Assembly: GCA_019914945.1 (NCBI GenBank)
Contig: CM034102.1
Coordinates: forward strand, 15,675,501 to 15,739,500
DNA length: 64,000 nucleotides
Origin: Typha latifolia
Taxonomy: Eukaryota > Streptophyta > Magnoliopsida > Poales > Typhaceae
Direction of reading: 5' to 3'
The notes under the pieces were generated by a model that was given only the letters and a program-made list of their open reading frames with translations, did no database searches and was not told the DNA's origin. Made by a program: the position numbers and the translations under genes. Within the stretch, counting starts at the first letter, position 1. Each line of letters opens with the position of its first letter. Below are positions 62,014 to 64,000 of the stretch, one piece after another.

Positions 62014-62393
62014 ATGAAGACAGAAGTAGATCAAAAGAAAATAATGGCGGAATCCATCTCAACTGCTTATCGTTGTTGCTTGCCCATGGCTACTATTCCT
62101 CCAGAAAAAGAGATTAATGGAAATGGAATTACTGTACACGTCTCTCTCTCTCTCTCTCTCATTGCACTATATATGTATTGGTTGATTCTAACGTGCAGAT
62201 CAAAGACAAGAAATCATCTGGCCCAGATAAAGGAACTCAAAATGATAGCAGCAGCAACAACAATAACAATAACGATAACAACATCAAATTCCCGACAAAT
62301 TCAGCAGTGCCTACTGCGCCACCTCCAAATGAAGGACCGCCACCCCAGCACAACTGGGAACCATCTCAATCAGAGAAGGGAAATTTAGAGTGA
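62014..62393 (+). CDS. Small hydrophilic protein of unknown function, tandem copy B
   Basis: Two exons, 62014-62133 and 62199-62393, giving 104 aa. Exon 1 encodes MKTEVDQKKIMAESISTAYR followed by CCLPMATIPPEKEINGNGIT. Exon 2 encodes a lysine-rich start (IKDKKSSGPDKGTQND), an Asn run (SSSNNNNNNDNN) and a Pro-rich end (APPPNEGPPPQHNWEP). The short intron ends TTCTAACGTGCAG, identical to the intron end in copy A, and holds a (CT)n tract. Upstream and downstream blocks are also shared with copy A (ATGTGATCAAT after the stop). The donor has shifted relative to A: AAT|GTAAAC became AATGGAATT, and the best donor is now ACT|GTACAC. Reading through the intron keeps the frame open but changes the C-terminus. 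The family is not recognised. Confidence 0.5.
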
Positions 62394-64000
62394 TTACTTA
62401 CGATAACAACATGACAAACTCTCCGAGAGAAGAAGATGTGATCAATGAAGATAAAGAAAGAAAGAAAGAAAAAATTTACTAGAGTGGTTTTTCCTTTTTA
62501 TAGTTATAGTTGTTGTAATATTTGTTACCTATAAACACCTATGGTTAAGTGTCCTTTTAGTACCTCTTTTGTATTATTTTACTGTCCAGTGTCCATATAT
62601 AAACAGCACATGCATGCGAAGTCCACGTTGACCGAGTGCTCATAACACAGTGGGTGATCGAGTTGTCCGAGTTTTCCACAAGGAAAAACGAGAATGGCTG
62701 CGTTGACTGAGTTTTCCACAAGGAAAAAAGAGAACCACAACTAAGTAAATTCAACTACGGCTCTTCCTCTATGATCTTCCATTAGAATAAGTAAAAGAAT
62801 GAGGTTAAAGTATGTAGATCTTAAAACTCTACTCAAAATCCATATCCACCTCGTCCATAATTCTGTGATTAAGGATCGATATATTACATATTTACGTATT
62901 CTTTGACTTTCTTCCTCTTGACTGTAATTTTAATCTCAAGGAATATAATTGTCAAATTAAAAAGATTTATTTTTGGATAAAATTAAAAGATTTAACTTTG
63001 ACATAACCATTCGACATATTATAATAAGATATTAATTATTCCACCACTAATTAGAGGTCAGTTGCATGCCTGGGTGGCTTTAGAACCTCCAAGATTTTCG
63101 GAGAAGGAAAATTAGTCCAACAATAATTCTCTAAAAATTGTGATTTTTCTTACAATAAGGATATCTTTTTTCTCTAGTCATATTAAAATAGTGGGGCAGG
63201 ATTCATCCTGCACATCTTACTGGTTCCCTAATTAGCATGGGCAGTCGGCGTGGCATCTAACCACCACTCTATTCTGGTTGCTCAGGCGATCAACCTCCGG
63301 GAGGCCCTCCTCTACATTCGTCTGTATAGACTTGATTCATTGATGCTCGCCAACATTTTGAATTAACGGTCACCATCCGGCTCCTTATGCCATTACTGGG
63401 ATCATTGATGATTGTGTGTATTTTTTATTTTCTTTATATTTACCACGAGACTAATCAGTTGATTGATTGACTCACAAACTACTCTAGAAATACGACTCTT
63501 AGTTCCATATGTGAGGGATCATTCTCCTCCACCCTGATGCCTCTTTCGATTACTGACGTCAGCGACAGTTGTTGTAATTAGGGAAGCTAATTAATCTAAT
63601 TCCTTCTTTAAAAAAAAAACATATCTATTACTTGACTCTTATGTTTTGCTTCTAATATATATATAACACTCTCAATTAATTTTACCCTAACGCACCTATC
63701 CAATAGTGACATCTCTTTACTTTTAAAATAAAATATAAAAATGCCTATAACACCTTTGATTAAACGTCCGTTTTTATTTTCTACCTTCATGCTCATGGAT
63801 ATTAAGGTCTTACGCATCGGAATATTTCCATTTAGAAAATTAATGTCAAAATATTTTAGGCATTAGAAGTAAAATACAAAGAGGAATCGAAGGATAAATA
63901 TCTATATATTAAAATTTAAATGGTAATAAAAATAAAATATGGCTGTTTTTCGAAATTATTTTTTAATAATTATCTTCTATCAGCAGCCTGAATATTTGAC
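62394..64000. other. Terminal spacer
   Basis: Begins with the 3' flank of copy B. A direct repeat of GAGTTTTCCACAAGGAAAAA-like sequence (62671 and 62709 on) is visible. The 63180-63420 part is GC-richer and could be an old transposon remnant, but no protein match was recognised. AT-rich to the end. Confidence 0.4.

Noticed and set aside
63180..63420. Possible retrotransposon coding remnant
   Set aside because: GC-richer than its surroundings, but six-frame reading gives many stops and no recognisable reverse transcriptase, RNase H or integrase motif.
1..64000. CRISPR arrays, bacterial operons, phage or plasmid features
   Set aside because: The whole window is intron-containing plant nuclear DNA; no regularly spaced repeats or bacterial gene arrangement is present.

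Overview
The window is nuclear DNA of a flowering plant. It has GT-AG introns, single genes separated by AT-rich spacers, a eukaryotic tRNA-Glu, many (AT)n and (CT)n microsatellites, and plant-only families (TCP, HD-Zip I, PMEI-PME, laccase, ABCB19, BPA1-like). The GC-rich 5' coding exons beside AT-rich introns (TCP, pectinesterase, first exon of the 2H gene) and the protein flavour suggest a monocot. That is an inference, and I cannot name the species. All exon models below were built by hand from splice sites, reading phase and remembered family sequences.

Layout. 1-2.35 kb: non-coding with one tRNA-Glu(UUC). 2.36-10.58 kb (-): THADA/TRM732-like tRNA-methylation cofactor (2185 aa, 4 exons). 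12.3-13.1 kb (-): V-ATPase subunit D, head-to-head with a MOG1-like Ran-binding gene (14.4-19.8 kb, +, 7 exons) whose two large introns hold two diverged copies of one repeat element. 19.8-25.9 kb: long spacer with an (AT)n tract and a GC-rich patch carrying class I TCP-type sites. 25.9-26.9 kb (+): class I TCP transcription factor. 28.75-31.76 kb (+): membrane-anchored 2H-phosphoesterase-like protein (10 exons). 35.5-41.0 kb (+): ABCB19-type auxin/brassinosteroid transporter with a one-base deletion in exon 8. 43.8-45.4 kb (+): BPA1-like RRM protein. 47.0-48.2 kb (+): HD-Zip class I factor. 50.4-52.4 kb (-): type I pectinesterase. 54.0-55.5 kb (+): small unknown protein gene. 56.7-59.0 kb (-): laccase. 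60.9-62.4 kb (+): two tandem, diverging two-exon genes for small hydrophilic proteins with a shared promoter and intron layout.

The genes do not form an operon-like pathway. Several concern growth and the cell wall (ABCB19, TCP, HD-Zip I, pectinesterase, laccase), which is an ordinary plant mix. The least ordinary parts are the tandem small-protein pair at 60.8-62.5 kb, the small gene at 54.0 kb, the ABCB19 frameshift, and the microsatellites that form intron 3' ends or most of an intron.
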